Below the pieces are notes generated by a model, which saw nothing but the letters and a program-made list of their open reading frames with translations, ran no database searches and was not told where the DNA came from. A DNA stretch of 64,000 nt. Origin: Methylorubrum salsuginis (GTDB lineage Bacteria; Pseudomonadota; Alphaproteobacteria; Rhizobiales; Beijerinckiaceae). Made by a program: the position numbers and the translations under genes. Each line of letters begins with the position of its first letter. The stretch's first letter is position 1. The stretch covers positions 62,001-126,000 of the forward strand of contig NZ_FOSV01000014.1 of NCBI RefSeq assembly GCF_900114375.1. Direction: 5' to 3'. Positions 62,474 to 64,000 of this stretch are shown here, in pieces.

Positions 62474-63337
62474 TCAATGCGCCATCAGCACCGGCATCCG
62501 GGCCTGCGACAGGATGTGACTCGTCGGCCCCCCGAAAATCATCTGGCGCAGGCGGCTTTGGGTGTAGGCGCCCTTGATCAGGAGGTCGCAGCCGACGCTT
62601 TCGGCGGTGTCGAGGTAGAGTTCGCCCGGCGTCCGGCGCCCGGCGAGCAATTCCTTGTGCGAGGCCTCGATGCCCTCCGCGGCGAGCGAGCGGGCCACGT
62701 CCTCGGCGCTCGGGCCCGGCACCATGCCACCCTCGGCGCTGAGCACGAGGATGCGCCGGGCGCGGCGCAGGAACGGCATGGCGAAGGCGATGGCGCGGGC
62801 CGTCTCGGTCGAGCCGTTCCAGGCGATCAGGATCGATTCGCCGAGGCAGTCCGGGGCCTCGGGCGGGGCCAGGATGATCGGGCGCCCGCTCTCGAACAGG
62901 GCAGTCTCGAAGGTGGTCATGCGCGGCGCGCCGTCCTCCGGTCCCGGCCGCCCAACGATGGTGGCCGCGAACAGGCGGGCATATTGGCCGAGGAAGGCGT
63001 CGCCTGGCGGCACGTCCGGCCGCCAGCGGTAGCGCGGGCCGGCAGCGGCGGCGGCATCCGGCGAGCAGGCGGCGCCGACTTCGCGGCGCGGCAGGCCGGC
63101 GGCCTCCATGGCGGCGACGAAGCGGGCGCCGGCATCCTGCGCCTCGGCTTGGTCGGCCTCCTCGTCGCGCAACCAGGTCATGCCGCCGACCATGTCGACG
63201 GGGACGTATTCGGCGAGCGCGGGACGCAAGGCGATGCCCTCGATGACACTGCCGAAGCGGCGCGCCACCAGCAAGGCGGTCGCGAACACGGAGGGCAACG
63301 CATCGTGCAGAGCGACCGGAACGAGCAGGGTCTTCAT
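62474..63337 (-). CDS. Universal stress protein (tandem UspA-like)
   Basis: The 287-residue protein has a UspA-like start (KTLLVPVALHDALPSVFATALLVARRFGS). In the second half it has a full Usp domain (ILIAWNGSTETARAIAFAMPFLRRARRILVL) with the ATP-binding-like segment LLIKGAYTQSRLRQMIFGGPTSHIL (G-x9-G-S/T form). The first half is degenerate. The family is linked to general stress survival. The ATG has GAGGAGG 6 bases upstream, an excellent site. It precedes bfd with a 326-bp gap on the same strand. Confidence 0.9.
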   Translation of the reverse strand: MKTLLVPVALHDALPSVFATALLVARRFGSVIEGIALRPALAEYVPVDMVGGMTWLRDEEADQAEAQDAGARFVAAMEAAGLPRREVGAACSPDAAAAAGPRYRWRPDVPPGDAFLGQYARLFAATIVGRPGPEDGAPRMTTFETALFESGRPIILAPPEAPDCLGESILIAWNGSTETARAIAFAMPFLRRARRILVLSAEGGMVPGPSAEDVARSLAAEGIEASHKELLAGRRTPGELYLDTAESVGCDLLIKGAYTQSRLRQMIFGGPTSHILSQARMPVLMAH

Positions 63338-63536
63338 GGCCGGCCTCCTCGAACCTCTTTTTTAAGACTTCGCGGCGCGGGCCGCGGGAAGGGCGGAGGC
63401 TAGATCGAATCGGCGTCTTGGAAAACCGGTCCCGTCACCGCCGTCCCCGGTCGATCCGCCCGGGGGGGCGGCGTTTTCCACCGGTGCGGTTTCGAGGCGG
63501 GCGGGCGAGCCGCCGCGTCGTGAGGCCAATGTGGTG

Positions 63537-63561
63537 AACGACGGACAAGCTTGACCGTTCT
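63537..63561 (-). promoter_or_regulatory. Weak EcfG-type promoter candidate for the universal stress protein
   Basis: On the minus strand AGAAC-N16-CGTT differs by one base from the alphaproteobacterial general stress sigma consensus GGAAC-N16/17-CGTT. It lies about 200 bp upstream of the usp start, which leaves a long leader. Confidence 0.35.
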
Positions 63562-63594
63562 GAAAAGTCTTCGTTCCGAAGAATTCAATCTCAG

Positions 63595-63619
63595 GGAACC
63601 ATGCCGGGAGAATGCGGTT
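63595..63619 (+). promoter_or_regulatory. EcfG-type general stress promoter candidate for the DUF4142 gene
   Basis: GGAAC (63595-63599), 16 bases, then GGTT (63616-63619) fits GGAAC-N16/17-(C)GTT with one mismatch. It is 91 bp upstream of the DUF4142 start, a normal distance. DUF4142 proteins are frequent members of the PhyR/EcfG regulon. The rest of the 63338-63709 gap holds no gene. Confidence 0.5.
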
Positions 63620-63709
63620 GACCGGGCGAAGTCGATGTCGCGGCCTCGACCGGTTCCACCGGTCTGTGAGGCCGTGACCCATGTCGATTGATCCAATCAG
63701 AGGTCCAGT

Positions 63710-64000
63710 ATGCTGAAGAAATACGCTGTTGCGTCCGCCCTCGTCGCCGTCATGGCCACGCCGGCCTTCGCCCAGAGCATGGGCGATTTCCGCATGGACG
63801 CGCTGCAGGCCAACTCGTTCGAGATCCAGTCCAGCCAGATCGCCCTGCAGAAGAGCCGTAACCCGGCGGTGCGCGCCTTCGCCAAGGAAGCGATCCGTGA
63901 CCACCATGCGGCGGCCGTGGCGCTGACCGGCGGCGGGCGCGACGCTGTCGCCGGCGGCATCGGTGGGCCGATCGGCGGCCTGATCGAGGCTCCGTTGCAG
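63710..64000 (+). CDS. DUF4142 family secreted protein, C-terminus outside window
   Basis: The first 97 residues are visible. A signal peptide (MLKKYAVASALVAVMATPAFAQ) is followed by a helical DUF4142 start: LQANSFEIQSSQIALQKSRNPAVRAFAKEAIRDHHAAAVAL. The family is a four-helix, ferritin-like periplasmic protein group of unknown role. The following Gly-rich segment (GGIGGPIGG) is unusual within the domain. The ATG at 63710 has GAGG 6-7 bases upstream. A stress-sigma promoter candidate precedes it. Confidence 0.8.
   Translation, partial: MLKKYAVASALVAVMATPAFAQSMGDFRMDALQANSFEIQSSQIALQKSRNPAVRAFAKEAIRDHHAAAVALTGGGRDAVAGGIGGPIGGLIEAPLQ

Overview
The window is high-GC (roughly 70%) chromosomal DNA from an alphaproteobacterium. 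Gene content and order point to the Methylobacterium/Methylorubrum group of the Rhizobiales (Hyphomicrobiales). The evidence is a ChpT-type phosphotransferase, the DUF1134 protein EipA, a TIGR02302 protein, an alphaproteobacterial-type HisRS, a Tim44-like protein near SecB, and an ArsR-methyltransferase regulator upstream of metF-metH. Species identity is inference. No rRNA, tRNA, CRISPR array, prophage or replication origin was recognised.

Layout. 0-3 kb: minus-strand hisC, prephenate dehydrogenase and a truncated glycosyltransferase, with a small secreted protein upstream. 3-9.5 kb: a TonB-dependent siderophore receptor, the potassium transporter kup, and ispG, all on the minus strand. 9.8-17.4 kb: a patatin phospholipase, then the methionine/SAM-cycle operon sahR-metF-metH with a perfect 20-bp palindrome over the regulator start codon, then a small lipoprotein. 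17.5-25 kb: rlmN, an L,D-transpeptidase, an orphan OmpR-type response regulator, a cNMP-binding-fold protein, dapD with a nucleophile-less alpha/beta hydrolase, a class A type acid phosphatase and a FhuF-like ferric reductase. 25-31.5 kb: TerC, a lipid kinase, a secreted protein, a membrane protein ending in a degenerate nuclease fold, a band-7/NfeD pair and a HigBA-type toxin-antitoxin module. 31.5-39 kb: poxB, rho, the smr-mltA-Tim44 cluster and secB. 39-44 kb: a lipoprotein, an MFS transporter, DUF3429, csaA and hisS. 44-51 kb: a chemosensory operon (chpT, cheA, cheW, cheY, cheB, cheR; all minus strand). 51-60 kb: cysQ, eipA, several small envelope proteins, lptM-lysA, TIGR02302, HIG1 and a lipid A deacylase. 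60-64 kb: a decayed IS4-type element, the bfd-bfr iron storage pair, a universal stress protein and the start of a DUF4142 protein.

Themes. Amino-acid supply (hisC, tyrA, metF, metH, dapD, lysA), envelope maintenance (L,D-transpeptidase, MltA, EipA, LptM, PagL-type deacylase, lipid kinase) and iron handling (TonB receptor, FhuF-like reductase, Bfd, Bfr) dominate. The intergenic space is rich in short dispersed repeats. A 46-bp palindromic element occurs three times, once nested inside another repeat, and a 117-bp inverted-repeat element sits inside the metF-metH operon.

No clear defence system or obviously new multi-gene system was found. The most interesting signals are regulatory palindromes, repeat elements inside operons, degenerate enzyme domains and an unassigned 655-bp gap before secB.
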